A DNA stretch of 13,479 nucleotides from the NCBI GenBank assembly GCA_902783175.1, contig CACZQA010000042.1, forward strand, positions 1 through 13,479, in the 5' to 3' direction. Below the pieces are notes generated by a model that was not told the DNA's origin, searched no databases, and was given only the letters and a program-made list of their open reading frames with translations. This stretch comes from an uncultured Coriobacteriaceae bacterium (GTDB taxonomy: Bacteria > Actinomycetota > Coriobacteriia > Coriobacteriales > QAMH01). The position numbers and the translations under genes were made by a program. The stretch's first letter is position 1. Each line of letters begins with the position of its first letter. Below, in pieces: positions 1-7,459 of this stretch.

Positions 1-2
1 AC

Positions 3-1532
3 GGGTTCATCGACGAATGCGATCGAATCTGGGCCTACAACACCGTGATCGCCGCTATCGGCGAGCAAGGCGCCCCGCTCGGCGGCAGGCCCGAGACGCA
101 CGCATCCACCGCCAACGGCGCGCTGGCAGACCGCATCCCCACCATTGAGTCGTCCGACCTGAGCTTCGACTTGAATGCCGTCTTGGACGAGCTGGCCTCT
201 GTCGCAAAGGACAATGGGGTCGTCCCGCTCACCGGCGACGGAGACGACGGTATCCGCGGGTGGATCATGAGCCTTCTCATGCCCCGGCCCCACGAAATCG
301 CCCGCACCTTCGCGTCACTGCACGCGAAGGACCCGCAGCAGGCGACGTCGTGGTTCTACCGGCTGTGCGGAGACGTCGACTACGTGCACCGCAAGGCCAT
401 CGCCAACGACATCAAGTGGCGCACCCCCACCCAGTGGGGAGAGCTCGAGATCACGATCAACCTCTCCAAACCCGAGAAGGACCCCCGCGACATCGCACGC
501 GCCGCGCATGACGTCTCGGGAGATACGTACCCGCGCTGCCAGCTCTGCATGGAAAACGAGGGCTACCCGGGACGTCCGGCCACAAGCCCCTTGGGCGCGC
601 ACCCCGCCAGGCGCAACCTCAGGATCGTCCCGCTCATCTTGGGCGGCGAGCAGTGGGGCCTGCAGTACTCCCCCTACGCCTACTTCAACGAGCATTGCAT
701 CGCGATGAGCGAGGAGCATCGCCCCATGCACGTCGACCACGGCACCTTCGTGCGCCTGCTCGACTTCATCAAGCTGTTCCCGCATTACTTCATCGGCTCG
801 AATGCGGACCTCCCCATCGTGGGAGGCTCGATACTCTCGCACGACCACTTCCAAGGCGGCCACTACGTCTTTCCCATGCAGCAGGCGCGCACTGCCATCG
901 GGTTCGAGATGGCGGGGCATCCCAAGGTGACCTGCGGCATCATCAAGTGGCCGGTGACCGTCATCCGCCTGCAGAGCGACGACGCCGCTTCCCTCGTCGC
1001 GGCAGCCGACCACGTGCTCGAGGTATGGCGCGCCTATTCCGACACGAGCGTGGGAATCGTCGCCCGCGACGAGGAGGGGCAGCACAGCACGATCACGCCC
1101 ATCGCGCGCACGCGCAGCGGCAACTACGAGCTCGACCTGGCCCTCAGGAACAACCGCACCACCGAAGAGCGGCCACTCGGCATCTTTCACCCCGCACCTG
1201 CGCTCCAGCACATCAAGAAGGAGAACATCGGCCTCATCGAGGTCATGGGCATGGCCATACTGCCGCCGCGCCTGCAGCGCGAGCTGGCAAGCGTCGGCGA
1301 GAAGATGCTCGCGGGCGAGGATTTCGAGGACGACGAGCTCACGGCACCGCATGCGCCCTGGGCCCGCGACGTGCTCGCGCGCCACCACGAGCTCGCCCCG
1401 GAAAACGCCGAGGAAATCCTCAAGGAGGAGGTCGGCATCGTGTTTTCGAAGGTGCTCGAAGATTGCGGCGTCTTCAAGTGGGATGTCGAGGGTCGTCAGG
1501 CACTCAACCGCTTCATCGACGCCCTGCAGTAG
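3..1532 (+). CDS. galT: UDP-glucose--hexose-1-phosphate uridylyltransferase, class II (5' end missing)
   Basis: Leloir-pathway enzyme, cytosolic. It transfers UMP from UDP-glucose to galactose-1-phosphate, giving UDP-galactose and glucose-1-phosphate. The frame is open to the left edge. The residues before the first in-window GTG (45), reading GFIDECDRIWAYNTV, resemble the usual N-terminal helix of class II GalT, so the true start lies upstream and 45 should not be taken as the start. Visible family marks are a CxxC pair (CQLC, 537-548), NEHCIAMSEEHRPM, and the HDHFQGG active-site signature (840-860), equivalent to the HxHxQ of the histidine-triad-like fold whose second His is uridylylated. 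The C-terminal half continues without breaks to a TAG stop. About 509 residues are visible, close to the ~500 usual for this class, so little is missing. It ends 6 bp from the convergent PAP2 gene with no dedicated terminator visible between them. The class is distinct from the E. coli type (class I). Family identification is firm; upstream partners are outside the window. Confidence 0.93.
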   Translation, partial: GFIDECDRIWAYNTVIAAIGEQGAPLGGRPETHASTANGALADRIPTIESSDLSFDLNAVLDELASVAKDNGVVPLTGDGDDGIRGWIMSLLMPRPHEIARTFASLHAKDPQQATSWFYRLCGDVDYVHRKAIANDIKWRTPTQWGELEITINLSKPEKDPRDIARAAHDVSGDTYPRCQLCMENEGYPGRPATSPLGAHPARRNLRIVPLILGGEQWGLQYSPYAYFNEHCIAMSEEHRPMHVDHGTFVRLLDFIKLFPHYFIGSNADLPIVGGSILSHDHFQGGHYVFPMQQARTAIGFEMAGHPKVTCGIIKWPVTVIRLQSDDAASLVAAADHVLEVWRAYSDTSVGIVARDEEGQHSTITPIARTRSGNYELDLALRNNRTTEERPLGIFHPAPALQHIKKENIGLIEVMGMAILPPRLQRELASVGEKMLAGEDFEDDELTAPHAPWARDVLARHHELAPENAEEILKEEVGIVFSKVLEDCGVFKWDVEGRQALNRFIDALQ

Positions 1533-1538
1533 CGCGGC

Positions 1539-2033
1539 TCAGATAATCCAGAACGACAGGCCGAGGATGATGCCGCCCAGCGCCCCGGCAAAGACATCGC
1601 GCGGAAAGTGCACGCCGCCCACCACACGTATGTAGCCCATAACGACGCAGAGCAGCAGCAAGGCCGCCCCGACCGGGGCGCACCAGTACAGCCAGCACAT
1701 GGCGATCATCGTCATCGAGAACAGGTGACGGCTCGGCATGGACTGGCCGACCGTTGTCTTCTTGATGAGCGGGTCGATATCGAGGAGCTCGTAGGGACGC
1801 GGGGCGTCAAAGGCGGTGCGAAACCCGCTTACCACGAGAAAGCCGAGCAATGGCACGACGACGAGCTTGGGGAGCGACGGCAGGTCGAAAATGGCGACGA
1901 GCACGAGCAGCAGCGGGTACATGAGATAGCCGAGGTACCTGAGCCCCCTGTTCACAGCGAGCAGCGCCTTGAGCGCACCCTCGTGCGCACGCCACCAGGC
2001 ACTCCAGCGCTCGTATTGCTCCGCCGTCATCAT
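1539..2033 (-). CDS. PAP2-family membrane phosphatase (PSRH variant)
   Basis: Predicted integral-membrane phosphatase of the PAP2 superfamily, 164 residues. Such enzymes dephosphorylate lipid phosphates or polyprenyl pyrophosphates on the outer membrane face; the substrate here is unknown. All three phosphatase motifs are present in variant form: R72-x6-R79P80 (Arg in place of the usual Lys), P100-S-R-H103 (PSRH instead of PSGH), and R136-x5-H142-x3-D146, preceded by Ile instead of Ser. Hydrophobic segments lie at about 38-50, 56-70, 105-133 and 148-164. The start is one of two adjacent ATGs (2033 or 2030), with GGGGAGAGG (2046-2054) upstream inside the end of the LOG gene. The LOG stop codon lies only 4 bp upstream, so the two genes are very likely co-transcribed and perhaps translationally coupled. 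A longer in-frame ORF reaching 2291 reads through the LOG gene in another frame and is not credible. Confidence 0.85.
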   Translation of the reverse strand: MMTAEQYERWSAWWRAHEGALKALLAVNRGLRYLGYLMYPLLLVLVAIFDLPSLPKLVVVPLLGFLVVSGFRTAFDAPRPYELLDIDPLIKKTTVGQSMPSRHLFSMTMIAMCWLYWCAPVGAALLLLCVVMGYIRVVGGVHFPRDVFAGALGGIILGLSFWII

Positions 2034-2037
2034 GGTC

Positions 2038-2583
2038 TCAGGCGTCCTCTCCCCGTGTGAGGCCCTCCACGAGCTCGGGAAGCGTCGAGACCACGGAGAG
2101 CTTGGCACGCTCGGCCGGGGTCGCGAACCCACACGCCACCATCTTGTCGTAGCTTGCCGCGAGCTCGTCGTAGTACCCGTCAACGCTGAACAGGACGCAG
2201 GGCCCCGAGACGCGCCCGAGCTTCTTGAGCGACATGATCTCCGAGATCTCCTCGATCGTGCCCGGACCCCCCGGCAGCGCGACGAAGGCATCGCCCAGCT
2301 CGATCATGCGGTTCTTGCGCTCGGGCATGCTGTCGGTGACCTCGAGCGTCGTCAGGCCGGAGCGCGATGCCTCCCGCTCCACGAGAAACGAGGGCATGAC
2401 CCCGTGCGCTTTTCCGCCGGCCGCAAGCACGGCATCGGACAGCGCGCCCATGAGGCCAACTCCCCCGCCGCCAAAGACGAGCGTGTGCCCGTTTTGGCCC
2501 ATCCAGGTGCCGAGCGTCTGCGCGGTCTCGACGTACACCGGGGCATTGCCGGTCATCGACCCGCAGTAAACGGTTATGTTCAT
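2038..2583 (-). CDS. LOG-family protein (putative cytokinin riboside 5'-monophosphate phosphoribohydrolase-like)
   Basis: Cytosolic Rossmann-fold protein of the LOG / TIGR00730 family, often misnamed lysine decarboxylase. Characterised members hydrolyse N6-modified adenosine monophosphates, or related nucleoside 5'-monophosphates, to the free base and ribose 5-phosphate. Visible marks are a glycine-rich turn GGGGVGLMG (38-46), MPERKNRM (86-93, the conserved RK region) and PGGPGTIEE (104-112), the nucleotide-binding/catalytic signature with the family's Glu. The length of 181 residues is normal for the short LOG type. I chose the ATG at 2583 (MNITVYCGS) because the beta strand of the fold begins there and GGAG sits 8 nt upstream. 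The in-frame ATG at 2640 would add 19 residues not expected in the family. It is the first gene of a two-gene unit with the PAP2 gene, 4 bp downstream. True substrate unknown. Confidence 0.9.
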   Translation of the reverse strand: MNITVYCGSMTGNAPVYVETAQTLGTWMGQNGHTLVFGGGGVGLMGALSDAVLAAGGKAHGVMPSFLVEREASRSGLTTLEVTDSMPERKNRMIELGDAFVALPGGPGTIEEISEIMSLKKLGRVSGPCVLFSVDGYYDELAASYDKMVACGFATPAERAKLSVVSTLPELVEGLTRGEDA

Positions 2584-2721
2584 CGTGTCTTCTCCGTCGT
2601 ATACGAGCGGCAGCCAGATACCAGCTGCCGCAGAAATCACCTGCGACTCATGATAGACGAACAGGCAGCCCGCCTATAGTCAGGTTCGAGCCCGAGAGCT
2701 GCGCATTTGGAATTCTGGCGT

Positions 2722-2738
2722 GATTGTGTAACGCAATC
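2722..2738. promoter_or_regulatory. Short inverted repeat upstream of the DUF1846 promoter (possible operator)
   Basis: GATTG (2722-2726) and CAATC (2734-2738) form perfect 5-bp arms around a 7-bp spacer, directly next to the proposed -35 element of the DUF1846 gene. The position and dyad symmetry would suit a repressor site. Arms this short can occur by chance, so this is a weak call. Confidence 0.2.
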
Positions 2739-2767
2739 GAAACAATGCGAGCCGCATGTGTGATAAT
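2739..2767 (+). promoter_or_regulatory. Candidate sigma-70-type promoter of the DUF1846 gene
   Basis: An extended -10 element, TGT-GATAAT (hexamer 2762-2767, preceded by TGn), sits 17 bp downstream of a weak -35 GAAACA (2739-2744). It lies in an AT-richer patch of the divergent intergenic region 2584-2810. It would give a leader of about 37 nt before the ATG at 2811. No comparably convincing promoter is visible for the LOG gene on the other strand; TATAGG and TATCAT hexamers exist but lack a good -35. Confidence 0.4.
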
Positions 2768-2810
2768 TCAGGGGTTGTATTCATCTCTTCGCGCACCGAA
2801 GGAACCACCT

Positions 2811-4292
2811 ATGAAAATCGGCTTTGACAACGAAAAGTACATCGAGATGCAGGCTTCGCGCATCCGCGAGCGCATCGACCAGTTTGGCGGCAAGCTCTAC
2901 CTCGAGTTCGGCGGCAAGCTGTTCGACGACTACCACGCCTCGCGCGTCCTTCCCGGCTTCGAGCCCGACACGAAGGTGCGCATGCTCAAGAGCCTGGCCG
3001 ACGACGTCGAGATCATCATCGCGATCAACGCCGAGGACATCGAGAACGGCAAGCGCCGCAGCGACATCGGCATCACCTACGACGAGGACGCGCTCAGGCT
3101 CATGGACGCGTTCCAGAGCCTCGGGCTGTACGTTGGCAGCGTCTGCATCACGCACTTCACCGGCCAGCCCAAGGCCGAGGCGTTCCAGACCCGCCTGCAG
3201 CACATGGGCATCAAGTCGTACCGCCACTACATCATCGAGCACTACCCCACCGACATCGCGCACGTCGTGAGCGACGAGGGCTTTGGCAAGAACCAGTTCG
3301 TCGAGACGAGCCGCCCGCTCGTCGTCGTGACCGCCCCCGGCCCCGGCTCGGGCAAGCTCGCGACCTGCCTGTCGCAGCTCTACCACGAGAACAAGCGCGG
3401 CGTGAAGGCCGGCTACGCCAAGTTCGAGACCTTCCCCGTCTGGAACCTGCCGCTCAAGCACCCGGTCAACATCGCCTACGAGGCTGCCACCGCCGACCTC
3501 GACGACAACAACATCATCGACCCGTTCCATCTGGAGGCCTACAACCAGGTCACGGTCAACTACAACCGCGACGTCGAGACCTTCCCCGTGCTCAAGGCGA
3601 TGATGGAGCACATCATGGGAGAAAGCCCCTACCAGTCCCCCACGGACATGGGCGTTAACATGGTGGGCTACTGCATCAGCGATGACGACGTCTGCCGCGA
3701 GGCATCCCTAAACGAGATCGTCCGCCGCTACTACCGCACGGCCGAGCAGATCAAACGCACGGGCAGCGGCGAGTCTGACCTTGCAAAGATCGAGCTCCTC
3801 ATGAACGAGGTCGGCATCGACAAAGACTTCAACCCCGCCCATGCTGCGGCCATGCTCAAGGAGGAGGTGACGGGCAAGCCGGCAGGCGCGATGGTGCTGC
3901 CCGACGGATCCGTCGTGACCGGCAAGACCTCCGAGCTGCTCGGCGCCGCATCGTCGCTGCTGCTCAACGCGCTCAAGCGCGTCGCGGGCGTCGACAAGGA
4001 GACCTACGTCGTGAGCGACCAGGCGCTCGAGCCTATCGGGCACCTCAAGACCGAGCATCTGCACAGCAAGAACCCGCGCCTGCACAGCAACGAGACGCTC
4101 ATCGCGCTGTCCATCAGCTCCGCCACGAACCCCGAAGCGGAAAAGGTCATCGAGGCGAGCTACCAGCTCAAGGGCTGCGATGCGTACTTCAGCGTGATCA
4201 TCTCAGCCGCAGACGAGCGCACGTACCGAAACCTCGGCATCAACGTCTGCTGCGAGCCCAAATTCGAGCGTGGGACCTTCTACCACAAGTAG
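2811..4292 (+). CDS. DUF1846 domain-containing protein
   Basis: Full-length DUF1846 (PF08903) protein of 493 residues, about the usual family length. The biochemical role of this family is not established as far as I know, so no function is assigned. It looks soluble and cytosolic, with no signal peptide or membrane segment. The N-terminal half contains the family's conserved stretches: KLYLEFGGKLFDDYHASRVLPGF (28-50), RRSDIGITYDEDALRLMDAF (82-101), and a glycine-rich loop TAPGPGSGK (174-182) after a hydrophobic strand. The loop resembles a P-loop but does not match GxxxxGK[ST], having Pro at the first position and Leu after Lys. The C-terminal part has HLKTEHLHSKNPRLHSNE (411-428), rich in His. 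I chose the start at 2811 because AAGGA (2799-2803) precedes it by 7 nt and the family begins MKIGFD. An in-frame start at 2724 would add 29 atypical residues. The gene is monocistronic, flanked by a divergent promoter region and a terminator. Confidence 0.92.
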   Translation: MKIGFDNEKYIEMQASRIRERIDQFGGKLYLEFGGKLFDDYHASRVLPGFEPDTKVRMLKSLADDVEIIIAINAEDIENGKRRSDIGITYDEDALRLMDAFQSLGLYVGSVCITHFTGQPKAEAFQTRLQHMGIKSYRHYIIEHYPTDIAHVVSDEGFGKNQFVETSRPLVVVTAPGPGSGKLATCLSQLYHENKRGVKAGYAKFETFPVWNLPLKHPVNIAYEAATADLDDNNIIDPFHLEAYNQVTVNYNRDVETFPVLKAMMEHIMGESPYQSPTDMGVNMVGYCISDDDVCREASLNEIVRRYYRTAEQIKRTGSGESDLAKIELLMNEVGIDKDFNPAHAAAMLKEEVTGKPAGAMVLPDGSVVTGKTSELLGAASSLLLNALKRVAGVDKETYVVSDQALEPIGHLKTEHLHSKNPRLHSNETLIALSISSATNPEAEKVIEASYQLKGCDAYFSVIISAADERTYRNLGINVCCEPKFERGTFYHK

Positions 4293-4301
4293 CGGCTGCG
4301 T

Positions 4302-4328
4302 TTTGCGCCACCTTCTGCGTGACGCAAA
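4302..4328 (+). other. Imperfect hairpin just after the DUF1846 stop codon
   Basis: Arms TTTGCGCCAC (4302-4311) and GTGACGCAAA (4319-4328) pair over 10 bp with one C-A mismatch around a 7-nt loop. It starts 9 nt after the stop codon and about 45 nt before the main terminator. There is no following U-tract, so it is not a terminator by itself. It could be a 3'-end stabilising structure or a protein-binding dyad. Confidence 0.35.
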
Positions 4329-4372
4329 TGCCCTCATGGCAAGCACGTGAGGGCTCAACTCCCGAAGCATCA

Positions 4373-4416
4373 AAACGGCGAGCCCCCGGCCAGAAATGGC
4401 CGGGGGCTCGCCGTTT
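4373..4416. terminator. Bidirectional rho-independent terminator between DUF1846 and GH2 genes
   Basis: A perfect 19-bp stem: left arm 4373-4391, starting AAACGGCGAGCC, and right arm 4398-4416, ending CTCGCCGTTT, around a 6-nt loop (AGAAAT). The stem ends in A/T on both sides: TTTAC on + and TTTTG on -. It could therefore end transcription of both convergent genes, lying 80 nt after the DUF1846 stop and 14 nt after the GH2 stop. The U-tracts are short, compensated by a very GC-rich stem. Confidence 0.88.
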
Positions 4417-4430
4417 ACGTATGCGCAAGC

Positions 4431-6731
4431 TCAGGAGCGGGCTTTATTGCCAGATGAATCTGCTTCCTCATTCGATGGGGGCGCTTCTTGATCCCCTGCT
4501 GCTTCGGAGTCCTCGCAGGCATCGGATTCCACCGCTTGCTCGGTATCCTCCGAGGTCTCGGCACCGTCGGCTTTTGGCTCGTCGTCATCGGAAGGTTTAT
4601 CGTCGGCATCCTGATCCTGATCAGATGTCGAGGATTCTAATTCATCTGTTGAGTTATTAACATTTGTCGTATCTTCAACAGACGTCTCAAGACTAACCGC
4701 GCCATTCTCAGCAGGCCCATCCTCAGTCTGGGCTGGGGAACCGTCGGATTTCTCATCCGCGCGCCCCAGTTCGAGCTCCTCGATCGGGGCCTGCTCCGTG
4801 CTCTCCGAAGTCTCCCCATCCGAAACCCCGTCATCGTCTTCCTCTTCAACCGCACGCGCTTCATCGGCCTCGTCGTCGGTGTGAAGGTCCTCGAGTCGAA
4901 CGGTCTCGAGTTTGTTCACGCGGCGGTCGTAGGTGAGGATGCCGTTGGTCTCCTGCTCGACGTCGCAGAGCTGGGTGTAGACGTAGCCTGAAAGGCCCTT
5001 GCGCTCCAGCGAATCCATCTGGTCGAGCAGTCCCCACACGGCCTTTCTCCACTGCTCGATCGCATCGAAGCTCGCGTAGCCAAACGAGGTGTTCCAACTG
5101 CTGTGCTCGGGGATATGAAACGACAGCCCGCCGAACTCGGTCACGACGAGCGGGCGCCCCAAGCTGAAGGGATCGTCGAACACCTCGTTGTCGCGGAAGT
5201 AGTTGTGCACGCTGTTGTAGTCGCTGCAGCCTTGATCGAACCACCCGCTCGTGGAGTCGACGGGGCGCGTCGTGTCGATGGACTTGACGGACTCGGTCGC
5301 CTTGGCGGCGTCGAACTGCCCCCATCCCTCGTTGAACAGGGACCAGGTGATGATGCAGGGGTGACTCTTCAGGCGCCGCACCGTCGAACCGGCAAGAGCC
5401 TGCCACTCGTTGCGGTACAGCGCGTTGTCCGACGAGAGGTGCCTTTGGTGCTTCTCGGTATCGTCACGGTAGTGGGACCAGAACCACTTGAAGGTCGTGG
5501 GGATGCGGCTCGCAATCCATACGTGCGGGTCCTCCCCACCGCTCACCATGTCCTGCCACACGAGCATGCCCATGCGGTCGCACAGGTAGTACCAGCGCTC
5601 GCTCTCCACCTTGATGTGCTTGCGGATCATGTTGAACCCGAGCGATGCCATCGCCTCTATGTCGAAACGAAGGGCCTCGTCCGAGGGAGCCGTCATGAGG
5701 CCGTCGGGCCAGTATCCCTGATCGAGCACGCCGCGCAGGAAGAGCGGCTCATGGTTCAGGCAGAAGCGCTGCACGCCCTTCTCGTCTGGCTCGATCGTGG
5801 TGGTCCTGAAGGCGCAGTAGCTGTTGACGTCGTCCGCATCGTACGAGAGCTCGATGGAGTACAGGTACGGATCATCCGGCGTCCAGGGGTGAGGCGAGGG
5901 CACGTGGAGCCTGAGCTCGACGGTGTCCAGACGGTCGGGCGTGACGTTGACAGACTGGAAGGCTACGCTCCTTCCCGCTGCGTCTATCACATGCGCGGCA
6001 ATCTTGCCGCCGGTCTCGTTCACGGAGATGAGCAGCGTCAGAAGCTCGGCGTCGAGGTCAGCCGTGACCTCGAGGGCCCGTACATGGAGTTCGGGGACCG
6101 CCTCGATCCAGACCGTCTGCCAGATGCCGCTTTGCGGCGTGTACCATATGCCGCCGCGCTCGAGGTGCTGCTTGCCGCGCAGCTGAGAGCCCTTGTTGCT
6201 GGGGTCGAACACGCAGACGGCGACCTCGTTGTCGCCCTCCACGAGCGCGTCGGTGATGTCGAACGAGAACGGCTCGTACCCGCCGACATGCTGACCGGCC
6301 TTCACGCCATTGACGTAGACCGCGCATGCGTAGTCCACGGCCTCGAAATGCAGCAGGTAGCGATCGTCGCGCGGGATGTCGTTTCCGTTGAAGGTGCGGC
6401 GATACCACAGCAGCTGCGTAGGCTGCAGCGTCTTTCCGACCCCGGATAACGCCGATTCGGGCGAGAACGGGACCACGATGATGCCCTCGAACTCTTCCGG
6501 AGCCTTGGCAACGGGCCAAATGGCCGCCGCATCGGGGGCGTCGACGATGGCGTAGTCCCACTCGCCGTTCATAACCCAAAACGAATCGCGTGCGCACTGC
6601 GGGTGAGGTTGCTCCTCCAAGACATGATGACGGTCGAGGCTCTCGCCCCAGACCGTCGAAAGCGCGTTCATTTCCCCTTGCAGCGCAGGCGCCTTGACCG
6701 CAGCCAAAGCGCGTCTGAAATCAAACCCCAT
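4431..6731 (-). CDS. Glycoside hydrolase family 2 protein (beta-galactosidase-like) with long acidic C-terminal tail
   Basis: Retaining exo-glycosidase of GH2, 766 residues. The substrate cannot be fixed from sequence: beta-galactoside is a reasonable guess, while the NKHED/NxK features of beta-glucuronidases are not seen. Domain order is sugar-binding jelly roll (~45-215, with FWVMNGEWDYAI and LERGGIWYTPQSGIWQTVW), Ig-like domain (~215-312) and TIM barrel (~313-607). The acid/base is E468 in SLFNEGWGQ and the nucleophile is E532 in VTEFGG. The barrel ends normally at TYDRRVNKLE (600-609). Residues ~616-766 form an Asp/Glu/Ser/Thr-rich low-complexity tail, unusual for the family. There is no signal peptide, so the enzyme is predicted intracellular. 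Start at 6731 has GAGGA 4 nt upstream; M21 (6671) is an alternative. It lies 70 bp downstream of the PAP2 gene on the same strand with no terminator between, so co-transcription is possible. Confidence 0.9.
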   Translation of the reverse strand: MGFDFRRALAAVKAPALQGEMNALSTVWGESLDRHHVLEEQPHPQCARDSFWVMNGEWDYAIVDAPDAAAIWPVAKAPEEFEGIIVVPFSPESALSGVGKTLQPTQLLWYRRTFNGNDIPRDDRYLLHFEAVDYACAVYVNGVKAGQHVGGYEPFSFDITDALVEGDNEVAVCVFDPSNKGSQLRGKQHLERGGIWYTPQSGIWQTVWIEAVPELHVRALEVTADLDAELLTLLISVNETGGKIAAHVIDAAGRSVAFQSVNVTPDRLDTVELRLHVPSPHPWTPDDPYLYSIELSYDADDVNSYCAFRTTTIEPDEKGVQRFCLNHEPLFLRGVLDQGYWPDGLMTAPSDEALRFDIEAMASLGFNMIRKHIKVESERWYYLCDRMGMLVWQDMVSGGEDPHVWIASRIPTTFKWFWSHYRDDTEKHQRHLSSDNALYRNEWQALAGSTVRRLKSHPCIITWSLFNEGWGQFDAAKATESVKSIDTTRPVDSTSGWFDQGCSDYNSVHNYFRDNEVFDDPFSLGRPLVVTEFGGLSFHIPEHSSWNTSFGYASFDAIEQWRKAVWGLLDQMDSLERKGLSGYVYTQLCDVEQETNGILTYDRRVNKLETVRLEDLHTDDEADEARAVEEEDDDGVSDGETSESTEQAPIEELELGRADEKSDGSPAQTEDGPAENGAVSLETSVEDTTNVNNSTDELESSTSDQDQDADDKPSDDDEPKADGAETSEDTEQAVESDACEDSEAAGDQEAPPSNEEADSSGNKARS

Positions 6732-6801
6732 CTTGTCCTCGCGTCGACCAGCATGCTGTGTTTTTAGTGTGTGTTTGCCCTTGCGGACGCAGGACTATAT
6801 T

Positions 6802-7347
6802 CTAGACAGTTTGGTGCTTGCCTGCATTCCAATACGCGAGAAATTTCTTCGCGAAAAAGACGGCAATCAATGCGATGAGCACGCCGAACGCGGCACCCGC
6901 CAGAACGTCGGACGGGTTGTGGACGCACAGGTAGACGCGCGAGAACGCGATGAGGACCGCCAAAACCCACGCACCGGCCTTCCAGCCCTTCTTCAAGTAC
7001 GCAAAGCTCAGGATGGTCGCCGCGCAGAAGCTGCTCGAGGAGTGCCCAGAAGGCAGCGAATAGCCGTCGGGAGGGGCGATGAGCAGCGTCAGTGTCGGGT
7101 CCTCTATGAAGGGGCGCGGGCGCGCGATGATGTCCTTGAGGATCTGGTCGCCGATGAGCCAGGCGCATCCGATGGCGACGATCATGGTGACGCCCCAGAC
7201 GCGGTTTTTCTTCGTGCAGATCAAGATGATGGCGATGACGAGCCAGATGGCGCCATGTTCGCCAAGCTTGGTGATGAGCGGAAAGATCGTGTCGAAAAAC
7301 GGGTTGGCAAGAGTCGACTGCATCCAGTGCAGGATGGCAAGATCCAT
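6802..7347 (-). CDS. PAP2-family phosphatase (undecaprenyl-/lipid-phosphate phosphatase type)
   Basis: Membrane phosphatase of the PAP2 superfamily, 181 residues, with a complete canonical active site: K71-x6-R78P79 (KDIIARPRP), SLPSGH (97-102) and SRVYLCVHNPSD (S136 R137 ... H143 ... D147). Hydrophobic segments are near 34-45, 51-66, 107-117, 124-135 and 148-166, fitting a small polytopic enzyme with the catalytic face outside the membrane. A role in dephosphorylating undecaprenyl pyrophosphate (carrier lipid recycling) or another lipid phosphate is plausible but not shown. I chose the ATG at 7347 because GAGGAG (7352-7357) lies just upstream. A much longer in-frame ORF upstream only reads through ettA in another frame. 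It has its own candidate promoter after the ettA terminator. Confidence 0.9.
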   Translation of the reverse strand: MDLAILHWMQSTLANPFFDTIFPLITKLGEHGAIWLVIAIILICTKKNRVWGVTMIVAIGCAWLIGDQILKDIIARPRPFIEDPTLTLLIAPPDGYSLPSGHSSSSFCAATILSFAYLKKGWKAGAWVLAVLIAFSRVYLCVHNPSDVLAGAAFGVLIALIAVFFAKKFLAYWNAGKHQTV

Positions 7348-7420
7348 GGTTCTCCTCGAGTGTTCCTGCATCGGGACCCTATGCCCGACGCACTTGGTTT
7401 GCGGTAAACAACGGGCGTCG

Positions 7421-7447
7421 ATTGTAGCACCAGGCGCGCCCGCCCAA
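7421..7447 (-). promoter_or_regulatory. Candidate promoter of the PAP2 (7347) gene
   Basis: Read on the minus strand: -35 TTGGGC (7442-7447), 15-bp spacer, -10 TACAAT (7421-7426) preceded by TGC, an extended -10. The spacing is shorter than ideal, which the extended -10 can offset. It lies just downstream of the ettA terminator and would give a leader of about 67 nt, supporting independent expression of the PAP2 gene. Confidence 0.45.
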
Positions 7448-7459
7448 CTCGCACCACAG

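Noticed and set aside
315..1388. Minus-strand ORF (357 codons) opposite galT
   Set aside because: Shadow frame of a clearly identified gene; biased composition and no motifs.
4319..4660. + strand ORF across the terminator and the GH2 tail
   Set aside because: It runs through a perfect terminator stem, has no ribosome-binding site, and overlaps the GH2 3' end on the other strand.
4431..4886. GH2 tail as a separate small gene or a frameshift artefact
   Set aside because: The frame is continuous with the catalytic domain, and its consistent acidic composition is what a translated low-complexity tail looks like; no internal start with a ribosome-binding site was seen.
5103..6449. + strand ORF (448 codons) opposite the GH2 gene
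   Set aside because: Antisense shadow: the GH2 frame carries complete domains and catalytic residues, while this frame has no recognisable motif.
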